NCBI GenBank assembly: GCA_024742655.1
Contig: JANSYB010000016.1
Coordinates: forward strand, 1-12,867
DNA: 12,867 bases
Direction: 5' to 3'
Origin: Paracoccaceae bacterium
GTDB taxonomy: Bacteria > Pseudomonadota > Alphaproteobacteria > Rhodobacterales > Rhodobacteraceae
In this document: one piece after another, positions 6,889-12,867 of the stretch
How the letters are laid out: every line of letters begins with the position of its first letter
How positions within the stretch are numbered: position 1 is the first letter of the stretch
Program-made: the position numbers and the translations under genes
Notes under the pieces: generated by a model
Seen by the model: only the letters and a program-made list of their open reading frames with translations
Databases searched by the model: none
What the model was told of the DNA's origin: nothing

Positions 6889-7077
6889 ATGATAAAGATG
6901 CTGAAGGCTTTTTTCCGGCGCGACGAGGGCGCGGTCACCGTCGACTGGGTCGTTTTGACGGCTGCAATGGTCGGACTTGCGGCCGGCGGAGGCGCAACGA
7001 CCCTGGCCGGCATCAACGCGGCGGCCAATACCGTCAACACATCGGTTTCGACAAAATCCGTGAACAACGGCGACTGA
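6889..7077 (+). CDS. flp: Flp-type (type IVb) pilin, second copy, with Asp-Trp motif
   Basis: This is a second 62-residue prepilin, identical to the first at about 33 of 62 positions and the same length without gaps. The basic leader ends RRDEG at 14 (predicted cleavage after G14), followed by the block AVTVDWVVLTAA, identical to the first copy, then a more Gly/Ala-rich helix and the tail TKSVNNGD. Asp19-Trp20 replaces the usual Glu-Tyr. Its ribosome site is poor (only a loose GAG/AAG ahead of ATG 6889), and an inverted repeat lies just upstream, so it is probably made in smaller amounts as a minor pilin or a condition-specific alternative. It is followed by a strong terminator. A separate plus-strand frame over the same bases is a shadow. 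Confidence 0.85.
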   Translation: MIKMLKAFFRRDEGAVTVDWVVLTAAMVGLAAGGGATTLAGINAAANTVNTSVSTKSVNNGD

Positions 7078-7150
7078 GACAGAAGCCACCTTGCCGACAG
7101 CGGACAGGTCATGCGTGACCAACGCGGTGCACCGGCAGGGCACACATGCA

Positions 7151-7179
7151 AAAGGGCGCCCGGCATGACGGCGCCCTTT
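7151..7179 (+). terminator. Intrinsic terminator after flp pilin 2
   Basis: AAAGGGCGCC (7151-7160) and GGCGCCCTTT (7170-7179) form a perfect 10-bp stem with a 9-nt loop. The A-rich left base and T-rich right base mean it could work in both directions. It lies 74 nt past the flp 2 stop and separates the pilins from cpaB. Confidence 0.8.
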
Positions 7180-7200
7180 CGCACGTGACATTCACAAGAT

Positions 7201-7222
7201 GTTCAAATGAACGACTGGTTCA
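7201..7222. promoter_or_regulatory. Triple GTTCA operator-like repeat upstream of cpaB
   Basis: GTTCA-AA-TGAAC (7201-7212) is an inverted repeat, and another GTTCA follows in direct orientation at 7218-7222, 17 bp from the first. It sits between the flp terminator and cpaB, where a new promoter would be needed. The spacing does not fit the alphaproteobacterial LexA box GTTC-N7-GTTC. The regulator is unknown. A further inverted repeat, TTGC-N5-GCAA, lies at 7272-7284; no convincing -35/-10 pair was found in the rest of the 158-bp stretch. Confidence 0.35.
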
Positions 7223-7337
7223 CCTTTGCGAAAAACCGCCATGTGCCCGGCATGTTTTGGCCATAATTTCATTGCACAACGCAAAGTGAGTGCATGCGTA
7301 ACATCGCAGCAAGAGCAGAAAACTGAAAGGACAAGCC

Positions 7338-8210
7338 ATGCGTTTGGTATTCGGACTTGTACTGATCCTGGGGCTGGGACTGGCCGGGTTCGCCGTCTAC
7401 ATGGCGAAGAACTACATCCAGACCTATCAGGCCCAATTGGAACAGGAACGCGCGAATCGCGGACCGGCCTTCGACACGGTCGATATCTATGTCGCGAAGG
7501 AAAAGATGGAATATGGACAGCGCCTGCTGAAAAAGCATGTCTCGCTGGTCAGTTTCCCGGTGCATGCCCTGCCCGAGGGAACGTATTCCACCGAAGAGGA
7601 TCTTTTCCCCGAGGGCGAGGATGAACCCCGTACCGTTCTGCGTACGATGGAAGCCAAGGAAGCCATTCTTGCCGCCAAGGTCACAGGCCCCGGCGAAGAG
7701 GCCGGCATCACGTCCCAGCTGGAGCGTGGAATGCGCGCCTTTGCCATCAAGGTTGATGTGTCCAGTGGTGTCTCGGGCTTCCTGCGTCCGGGCGACCGGG
7801 TCGACATCTACTGGACAGGCGAAGTGCGGTTGGCCGGCGCCAGCGCGGAATCGCGCAGTGAGCGCAACGAAGTGACCAAGCTGATCGAAACCGGTGTCCG
7901 GCTGATCGCCGTGGATCAGGTTGCCAATGGCGACACGACCGAGGCCATCATCGCCCGAACCGTCACCGTGGCCGTCAAACCGCATCAGGTGGCCGCACTC
8001 GCCCAGGCGCAGTCGACCGGCCGGTTGTCGCTGTCACTGGTCGGCGCCGAGGACGACTCCGTTGCGGACGCGATCGAGGTCGACCAGCGCAGCCTGCTCG
8101 GGATCGTCGAAGTCGAGGCCCCTGCGGAGGTCGCTCAGCCGGAGATTTGCACGATCAAGACGCGCCGTGGTGGCGAGGTGATCTCGACCCCGATCCCCTG
8201 CACGAACTAA
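7338..8210 (+). CDS. cpaB: Tad pilus assembly protein CpaB (RcpC)
   Basis: CpaB is an inner-membrane-anchored periplasmic protein of the Tad machine, thought to work with the secretin channel. The 290-residue protein has an N-terminal membrane anchor (about 3-22, LVFGLVLILGLGLAGFAVYM), a SAF-like domain (about 45-115: VDIYVAKEKMEYGQRLLKKH, then FPVHALPEG and EAILAAKVTGPGE) and the RcpC/CpaB domain (about 125-240: GMRAFAIKVDVSSGVSGFLR, then PGDRVDIYWTG). The C-terminal tail holds two cysteines, C271 and C288, that could form a disulfide. GAAAGGA (7325-7331) is a good ribosome site 6 nt before the ATG. The gene stands alone between two terminators, so it needs its own promoter or read-through. 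Family assignment is firm from motifs and neighbours. Confidence 0.93.
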   Translation: MRLVFGLVLILGLGLAGFAVYMAKNYIQTYQAQLEQERANRGPAFDTVDIYVAKEKMEYGQRLLKKHVSLVSFPVHALPEGTYSTEEDLFPEGEDEPRTVLRTMEAKEAILAAKVTGPGEEAGITSQLERGMRAFAIKVDVSSGVSGFLRPGDRVDIYWTGEVRLAGASAESRSERNEVTKLIETGVRLIAVDQVANGDTTEAIIARTVTVAVKPHQVAALAQAQSTGRLSLSLVGAEDDSVADAIEVDQRSLLGIVEVEAPAEVAQPEICTIKTRRGGEVISTPIPCTN

Positions 8211-8233
8211 GTCAACACAACATCTTGTGGTTT

Positions 8234-8260
8234 CGAGGCGTCCTGCCACAGGGCGCCTCG
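8234..8260 (+). terminator. Hairpin terminator after cpaB
   Basis: CGAGGCG (8234-8240) pairs with CGCCTCG (8254-8260). Inside it CCTG pairs with CAGG around a 3-nt loop, and a U-G wobble joins the two helices into one stem of about 12 pairs. TTT follows directly. It lies 23 nt after the cpaB stop. The remaining 149 bp before cpaC are AT-richer, with no clear promoter seen. Confidence 0.7.
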
Positions 8261-8394
8261 TTTCATTCTGGCAACGGTGACCCGAAAACCACGCTAATTG
8301 TGCAAGAAAAACCATTGATTCTTGAAAAAATTTCGGAATTGCCGCAAGGTCGGAAACAATCCGGGCGAAAAGACCCGACAAATGAGGCGTGATC

Positions 8395-8405
8395 GGAAAG
8401 GCAGG
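8395..8405 (+). promoter_or_regulatory. Ribosome binding site deciding the cpaC start
   Basis: GGAAAGG with a trailing AGG precedes ATG 8410. It favours that start over the in-frame GTG at 8389, which would place seven polar residues before the signal peptide. Confidence 0.6.
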
Positions 8406-8409
8406 TCAC

Positions 8410-9828
8410 ATGAAAAATATGCGCTTTTTTAAGGCGGCCCTGATGGGCTTTGCCGTGCTGTTTGGCCCGCTTTCCGAAGCGGCTCTGGCAGAGAATATAC
8501 AAGTCGTGCGCAAGGGCGCGGATCGCGATCTGAGTATCGCGATGAACCGGGCCGTTGTGGTTGAGAGTGATGTTCCCTTCGCGGAACTGAGTATCGCCAA
8601 CCCCTCCATCGCCGATTTCTCGACCCTCTCGGATCGGACGATCTACGTTCTGGGCAAGGCACCGGGACGCACGACACTGACCCTTCTGGATGCAACGGGC
8701 CGGTTGATCACCAATGTGGAGGTGCATGTCAGCCCGGACATTTCTGAATTCAAGGAACGCCTGCAACAGATTCTGCCCGGCGAACGGATCGAAGTACGCT
8801 CGGCCAATGACGGCATCGTGATGTCGGGCACGGTCAGCAGCATCACCAAGATGGACCGCGCACTGGAACTGGCAGAGCGGTATGCACCGGAACGCGTGTC
8901 GAACCTGATGTCGGTTTCGGGCAAACAGCAGGTCATGCTGAAAGTTCGTTTTGCCGAAATGCAGCGCACGGTCTCCAAGGCGCTTGGAACCTCGCTCTCG
9001 CTTGATGGTCGCTCGGATAACAGTGTCGGCATCATCGGCGGCACCAACACCACGAACACGCAAACCGGCGTTCTGAACACGCTGGCAGGTGCCATTCCGA
9101 ACGTTCAGACCAATACGGGCGCGCTCGCCATCGGGTTTGACATCGGATCCGTCGAGGTGGGTATCCTCCTCGAGGCGCTGGAAACCAAGGGCATGGTGCG
9201 CACGCTGGCCGAACCCAACCTGACAGCCTTGTCGGGACAGGAGGCCAAGTTCCTTGCAGGCGGCGAATACCCGATCCCCGTGGCCCAGGACAATGGCTCC
9301 ACCTCGATCGAGTTCAAACCCTTCGGCGTCGAGTTGAACTTCGTCCCCCGTGTCACGGATGACGACGCGATCAACCTTGAAATGGCGGCAGCGGTGTCCT
9401 CGCTTGACCCGGCCAACGGCATTCAGGCCGATGGTTTCTCGATCGACGCGTTCCGGCGCCGCGACACCTCGACCACGGTGGTCCTGCGCGACGGGCAAAG
9501 CTTTGCGATCGCGGGCCTGTTGCAGGACGATTTCCGCGACAGCAACGGCCAGGTGCCATGGCTCGGAGATATCCCGATCCTTGGCGCCCTGTTCCGCAGC
9601 GCTGAATATGAGCGTGCGCAGACCGAACTCGTCATCATCGTGACGGCACATCTGGTAACGCCCACCAATGGCGACGCCTATGTTCTGCCCACGGACAAAG
9701 TGAAACTGCCGACCGAGAAAGACCTGTTCCTCAATGGCCGCGTGGCCAAGGAAGCAAGACAGGGCGGTTCAGCCGGCGAAGTGGCGCAACAGGACTTCAA
9801 CGGGTCCTACGGCTACGTGATGGACTAG
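8410..9828 (+). CDS. cpaC: Tad pilus secretin CpaC (RcpA)
   Basis: CpaC forms the outer-membrane ring through which the Flp pilus leaves. The 472-residue protein has a Sec signal peptide (basic start, hydrophobic core to 20, AALA before ENIQ, cleavage likely after A27). It continues with the N-terminal pilus-formation domain (about 30-105), a BON-like segment (about 106-170, GIVMSGTVSS at 135-144) and the secretin core (about 240-418). The core carries VRTLAEPNLTALSGQEAKFL at 263-282, GGEYPIPV at 284-291 and the signature VPWLGDIPILGALF at 382-395, then TELVIIVTAHLV. Length is normal for the family. The OmpA-like lipoprotein gene follows after only 15 bp that include its ribosome site, so the two are co-transcribed. 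Confidence 0.96.
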   Translation: MKNMRFFKAALMGFAVLFGPLSEAALAENIQVVRKGADRDLSIAMNRAVVVESDVPFAELSIANPSIADFSTLSDRTIYVLGKAPGRTTLTLLDATGRLITNVEVHVSPDISEFKERLQQILPGERIEVRSANDGIVMSGTVSSITKMDRALELAERYAPERVSNLMSVSGKQQVMLKVRFAEMQRTVSKALGTSLSLDGRSDNSVGIIGGTNTTNTQTGVLNTLAGAIPNVQTNTGALAIGFDIGSVEVGILLEALETKGMVRTLAEPNLTALSGQEAKFLAGGEYPIPVAQDNGSTSIEFKPFGVELNFVPRVTDDDAINLEMAAAVSSLDPANGIQADGFSIDAFRRRDTSTTVVLRDGQSFAIAGLLQDDFRDSNGQVPWLGDIPILGALFRSAEYERAQTELVIIVTAHLVTPTNGDAYVLPTDKVKLPTEKDLFLNGRVAKEARQGGSAGEVAQQDFNGSYGYVMD

Positions 9829-9843
9829 GGAAAGGCAGAGGCC

Positions 9844-10509
9844 ATGAAACATCTTCTTGCAGCTGCAACTTTGGTCGCTCTGGGCGCCTGTTCACAGCAG
9901 GGCCAGGTCTACCGCTCATACTTGAGCGAGGCCGGTTCGATTGTCGACAGTGGCGATTTCGGCAACGCCAACATGCATAACCAGATGGTGATGACCGGGG
10001 AACGGAGCTACGTACACAACCTCGCCAACCGGTTCTCGAATGAGGTTCTGAGCACGGTGAACTTCGGGTTCGACTCCGCCGCCCTCGACGCCACGTCGCG
10101 CGACACGCTGCGTGAACAGGCCAAGTGGATCCGGCAGTTTCCCGAGGTGCGGTTCCGGGTTTACGGTCATACCGACCTGGTGGGATCGAATACCTACAAC
10201 CGGTCGCTGGGATTGCGCCGCGCCAATACGGTCGTCAACTATCTCGTCAGCCAGGGGATCAGTCGAAACCGGCTCGAGGCCGTGGCCTCGTTCGGTGAAA
10301 CCCAGCCGCTGGTCGTCACGCAGGGCCGCGAACGGCGCAATCGCCGCACGGTGACCGAGGTATCGGGCTTCGTGGAGTCGCATCCGGTGGTGATCGACGG
10401 CAAATATGCCGAGGTCATTCACCGCGAGTACATCACGAGCGCGGAACCCGCTTCGACCATCCAGATGGTCACCGAAGGCGGCGAAGTGACCTCGGGAAGC
10501 CAAGAGTAA
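9844..10509 (+). CDS. OmpA-family lipoprotein in the CpaD position of the Tad locus
   Basis: This is predicted to be an outer-membrane lipoprotein that holds the pilus channel to peptidoglycan. The 221-residue protein begins with a lipoprotein signal peptide whose lipobox LGAC ends at C16; Ser at +2 is compatible with sorting to the outer membrane. The OmpA/MotB-type domain (about 70-175) shows NFGFDSAALDATSRDTLRE, then GHTDLVGSNTYNRSLGLRRA with D111 and R125/R126 at the usual diaminopimelate-binding positions, and RRNRRTVTEV. A tail of about 45 residues follows. Classical Tad loci place the lipoprotein CpaD/RcpB here. I see no CpaD-type domain, so this appears to be the functional substitute; that role is inferred from position. 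It is tightly coupled to cpaC and followed by a strong terminator. Confidence 0.88.
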   Translation: MKHLLAAATLVALGACSQQGQVYRSYLSEAGSIVDSGDFGNANMHNQMVMTGERSYVHNLANRFSNEVLSTVNFGFDSAALDATSRDTLREQAKWIRQFPEVRFRVYGHTDLVGSNTYNRSLGLRRANTVVNYLVSQGISRNRLEAVASFGETQPLVVTQGRERRNRRTVTEVSGFVESHPVVIDGKYAEVIHREYITSAEPASTIQMVTEGGEVTSGSQE

Positions 10510-10549
10510 CCACAGATCTCCCTGTCCGGCCACGGCCGGGCCACCTTGC

Positions 10550-10578
10550 AAAACCCGCCTCACCGGCGGGTTTTTTTT
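10550..10578 (+). terminator. Strong rho-independent terminator after the OmpA-like lipoprotein gene
   Basis: AAAACCCGCC (10550-10559) and GGCGGGTTTT (10565-10574) form a 10-bp stem with a 5-nt loop, followed by a run of eight Ts (10571-10578). This is the clearest terminator of the window and cuts the Tad locus between cpaC-lipoprotein and cpaE-cpaF. The 170 bp from it to cpaE have no other feature beyond a weak CGGGC/GCCCG hairpin (10662-10680). Confidence 0.92.
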
Positions 10579-10747
10579 GTTCAGCAAAATCGCACAATTA
10601 CGATCTTTTGGCCCAAATGTTGCCCAGATTGTGGGTCAGTTTCACGACAGTGCCAGACGTGCGGGCAAGGGAATCGCCCGAGCGAAAAGCCAAAAAACAA
10701 CGGTTTCGGCAGGTAACACGCCGCAACAGATTACGGGACCGCAAAAA

Positions 10748-11989
10748 ATGACGAGTAGTGTGAGCAAAAATCCGGACCCCAGCCCGATCACAGCCTGTAC
10801 GATCAGCCGTGACGTGCAGGATTTCGACCTTCTGATCGAGGACATGGAAGCCGCCCTTGGCGAGGCTTGGGGCGACCTTGGATTTGCAGAGGCCCTGGCC
10901 TTCTTCAATCAGCCGGAGGCCGAGACGCTGGAATTTGTCGCCATTGCGATCGACGAAAGCGACGAAGACGAGCTGACCATGCTGAGCGAAATCATCACGC
11001 TGGCCAAGGCGCGCGGGATCAAGGTCATTCTGATCGCCGAGGATGTCAGCCCCGCCGCGCTGCATCAATTGCTGCGTCAGGGTGCCGACGAGTTCGTGCC
11101 CTACCCGCTTCCCGAAAACGAATTGCAGGCCGCGATCGAACGCCTGCGCCGCAGCGAGGCCCAGGCCATCGCACAGGCGTCCGCCCCGTTCTCGCATGAC
11201 ACCGTACCGGGCGATGGTGTGCTTCTGGCCGTGCAGCCCATTGCGGGCGGCACCGGGGCAACGACCCTCGCGGTGAACCTCGCCTGGGAATTGGCCACCG
11301 TCGAAAAAAATGACGCCCCCCGCGTCTGCCTGATCGATCTGGGGCTTCAGACGGGTACCGTTGCGACCTATCTCGATCTGCCCCGACGCGATGTCGTTTA
11401 TGAAATGTGGTCCGATACCGACAGTATGGACGATGACATCTTCCGGCAGGCACTGGTGTCCTATGAGGACAAGATGTGGGTTCTGACAGCCCCGCCCGAC
11501 ATCCTGCCGCTGGATATGATCACACCTGAGGACGTGCACCGCGTGCTTGAACTGGCCCGATCAAAATTCGACTACGTGATCGTGGACATGCCGGGCACGC
11601 TGGTCCTGTGGACCGAAACGGTGCTGAACGCGGCCCAAATCTATTTCACCACGCTCGAACTCGATATGCGCTCGGCCCAGAACACGCTGCGCCTGAAGCG
11701 CGCGCTGAAATCCGAGGAACTGCCGGTCGAAAAGCTGCGGTTCTGCCTCAACCGTGCGCCGAAGTTCACTGACCTGAACGGCAAGAGCCGGGTCAAGCGC
11801 ATGGGCGAAAGCCTTGAGATCAGCATCGAAGTGCAGCTGCCCGACGGCGGTCGCCAGATCACGCAGGCGGCCGACCATGGCAGCCCACTGGCAAGCTCCG
11901 CCGCGAAAAACCCGCTGCGCAAGGAAATCGCCAAGCTCGCGACGTCGCTGCACGAGCTGGGCAAAAGTGAAACCGAAGAAGCCGCATAA
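10748..11989 (+). CDS. cpaE: Tad pilus localisation protein CpaE (TadZ)
   Basis: CpaE/TadZ is a cytoplasmic ParA/MinD-like protein that places the Tad machine at its site, often a pole. The 413-residue protein has an N-terminal receiver-like domain (about 15-135; FVAIAIDESDEDEL, IKVILIAED, QGADEFVPYPLP) and a ParA/MinD-type domain (about 155-405). The P-loop reads AGGTGATT at 166-173, so both the signature lysine and the catalytic lysine of the deviant Walker A are alanine. The Asp of LIDLG (D197) and of VIVDMPG (D280) remain. Atypical P-loops are known in TadZ proteins, so nucleotide hydrolysis is doubtful. ATG 10748 is chosen with a weak GGGA ribosome site; an alternative TTG at 10577 lies inside the terminator and is rejected. 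cpaF follows 15 bp after the stop. Confidence 0.93.
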   Translation: MTSSVSKNPDPSPITACTISRDVQDFDLLIEDMEAALGEAWGDLGFAEALAFFNQPEAETLEFVAIAIDESDEDELTMLSEIITLAKARGIKVILIAEDVSPAALHQLLRQGADEFVPYPLPENELQAAIERLRRSEAQAIAQASAPFSHDTVPGDGVLLAVQPIAGGTGATTLAVNLAWELATVEKNDAPRVCLIDLGLQTGTVATYLDLPRRDVVYEMWSDTDSMDDDIFRQALVSYEDKMWVLTAPPDILPLDMITPEDVHRVLELARSKFDYVIVDMPGTLVLWTETVLNAAQIYFTTLELDMRSAQNTLRLKRALKSEELPVEKLRFCLNRAPKFTDLNGKSRVKRMGESLEISIEVQLPDGGRQITQAADHGSPLASSAAKNPLRKEIAKLATSLHELGKSETEEAA

Positions 11990-12004
11990 GGAAGGTCGTC
12001 AGAC

Positions 12005-12867
12005 ATGTTCTCTCGATACAAGAAACCGTCTGGCGCGCCGGCAAAGCCGGCGAAGCCCCTGGCAAAAGACGCTGTTGCCAATACGGACGAACCCAAAACC
12101 GCACCAGTCGAAGAGGTGCAGAACACCTCGTTGCGTCGCCCGCAACCCCAGGCCGCGGCGCAGGCCGCGCCCCAGGACAAGGAGCGCAAGCGCAAGGAAC
12201 GTCTGTCCGAGATCAAGATCGAACTGCACCGCTCGCTGCTGGACAATCTCAACCTCGGGGCCCTCGACGGGGCCAGTGAGGCCGATCTGCGCGCCGAAAT
12301 CAGTGCCATCGCAGGCGAAGCGCTGGAAGAACGCAATATCGTTCTGAACCGTGAAGACCGCACGACGCTGACACAGGACCTCTATGACGAGGTGCGCGGG
12401 CTTGGCCCGCTTGAGCCGTTGCTGAAGGATGACACGGTCAACGATATTCTCGTCAACGGCCCGCACCAGGTCTTCGTGGAACGCGCCGGCAAGCTGATGC
12501 TGACCGACACCACGTTCAAGGATGAAAAGCATCTGTTGCGGATCATCGACAAGATCGTGTCGGCCGTGGGTCGGCGCGTGGACGAGTCGAACCCCTATGT
12601 GGACGCCCGTTTGCAGGATGGATCGCGTTTCAACGCGATGGTCGGCCCGATCGCGGTCGACGGCAGCCTGGTTTCGATCCGTAAGTTCAAAAAGGACAAG
12701 CTGGGGATCGACGATCTTGTGCAATTCGGTGCCTTCTCGGAAGAGATGGCCGCCTATTTGCAGGCCGCCGTGGCCTGCCGGCTGAACGTGATCGTCTCGG
12801 GCGGTACGGGGTCCGGCAAGACGACCACACTCAATGCGCTGTCCTCTTTCATCGACAATTCAGAGCG
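12005..12867 (+). CDS. cpaF: Tad pilus ATPase CpaF (TadA), truncated by the window end
   Basis: CpaF/TadA is the cytoplasmic secretion ATPase that powers Flp pilus assembly and, in Caulobacter, retraction. The first 287 residues are present and the frame runs off the window end with no stop. Residues 10-60 are a low-complexity Ala/Pro/Lys region, probably disordered. The conserved N-terminal domain follows ([39 protein letters not shown] at 145-152, [20 protein letters not shown]). The ATPase core then begins with Walker [11 protein letters not shown] at 266-275 (K272). Walker B, the Asp and His boxes and the C-terminus lie beyond the window. AAGGAAGG (11988-11995), which overlaps the cpaE stop, is a good ribosome site, so cpaE and cpaF form one unit. 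Family members are usually about 450-500 residues. Confidence 0.96.
   Translation, partial: MFSRYKKPSGAPAKPAKPLAKDAVANTDEPKTAPVEEVQNTSLRRPQPQAAAQAAPQDKERKRKERLSEIKIELHRSLLDNLNLGALDGASEADLRAEISAIAGEALEERNIVLNREDRTTLTQDLYDEVRGLGPLEPLLKDDTVNDILVNGPHQVFVERAGKLMLTDTTFKDEKHLLRIIDKIVSAVGRRVDESNPYVDARLQDGSRFNAMVGPIAVDGSLVSIRKFKKDKLGIDDLVQFGAFSEEMAAYLQAAVACRLNVIVSGGTGSGKTTTLNALSSFIDNSE

Noticed and set aside
7201..7222. LexA (SOS) box at the GTTCA repeats
   Set aside because: The alphaproteobacterial box is GTTC-N7-GTTC; the direct GTTC copies here are separated by 13 bases.
7257..7276. Sigma-54 promoter upstream of cpaB (TTGGCC...TTGCA)
   Set aside because: The GG-to-GC spacing is 13 bases instead of the required 10.
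8263..9651. Open frame of 462 codons on the minus strand opposite cpaC
   Set aside because: It is the antisense shadow of a confidently assigned secretin in high-GC DNA; the translation is His/Arg/Gly-rich with no recognisable domain or ribosome site.
10577..10747. N-terminal extension of CpaE from a TTG codon
   Set aside because: The TTG lies within the T-run of a strong terminator, and the added 57 residues are basic and unlike the family; ATG 10748 fits the conserved N-terminus.
1..12867. CRISPR arrays, tRNA or rRNA genes, insertion sequences, prophage or integrase genes
   Set aside because: No regularly spaced repeats, RNA gene signatures, transposase motifs or terminal inverted repeats were seen on either strand.

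Overview
The window looks like chromosomal DNA from an alphaproteobacterium of the order Rhodobacterales (Roseobacter/Rhodobacter group). The evidence is the high GC with strong third-position GC bias, the protein sequences of DprA, TopA and the pilus proteins, and a Tad pilus locus in which an OmpA-type lipoprotein sits in the CpaD position. The genus is not resolved; the taxonomic call rests on recognising protein style, not on a search.

Layout. (1) 1-804: a class I SAM-dependent methyltransferase whose upstream context is cut by the window edge. (2) 805-945: a short regulatory stretch with a nested 38-bp dyad and a good CtrA-like site (TTTA-N7-TTAA). (3) 946-2097: dprA, the RecA loader for incoming single-stranded DNA. 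(4) 2209-2652, minus strand: a small exported protein I do not recognise. (5) 2792-5296: topA, DNA topoisomerase I. (6) 5330-6166, minus strand: an exported SLT-type lytic transglycosylase, convergent with topA. (7) 6167-6507: an AT-rich divergent intergenic region with repeats and CtrA-like half-sites. (8) 6508 to the window end: a Tad (tight adherence) / Flp type IVb pilus locus. Its order is flp pilin 1, flp pilin 2, cpaB, cpaC secretin, OmpA-like lipoprotein (CpaD position), cpaE and cpaF, the last truncated by the window end.

How the genes work together. The two small prepilins would be cleaved after a glycine and assembled by the CpaF motor, with CpaE as the localisation factor. The fibre would leave through the CpaC secretin, with CpaB and the OmpA-like lipoprotein as periplasmic and outer-membrane accessories. 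The divergent lytic transglycosylase could open peptidoglycan for the machine, though that is inference. No prepilin peptidase or platform gene lies in the window.

Most notable observations. Both pilins carry Asp-Trp where Flp pilins normally have Glu-Tyr. CpaE lacks both P-loop lysines. The Tad locus is cut by four separate hairpins or terminators, which would split it into expression modules. The dprA promoter region combines a symmetric nested dyad with a CtrA-like box. I see no wholly new system: the core is a recognisable Tad locus with lineage-specific departures.
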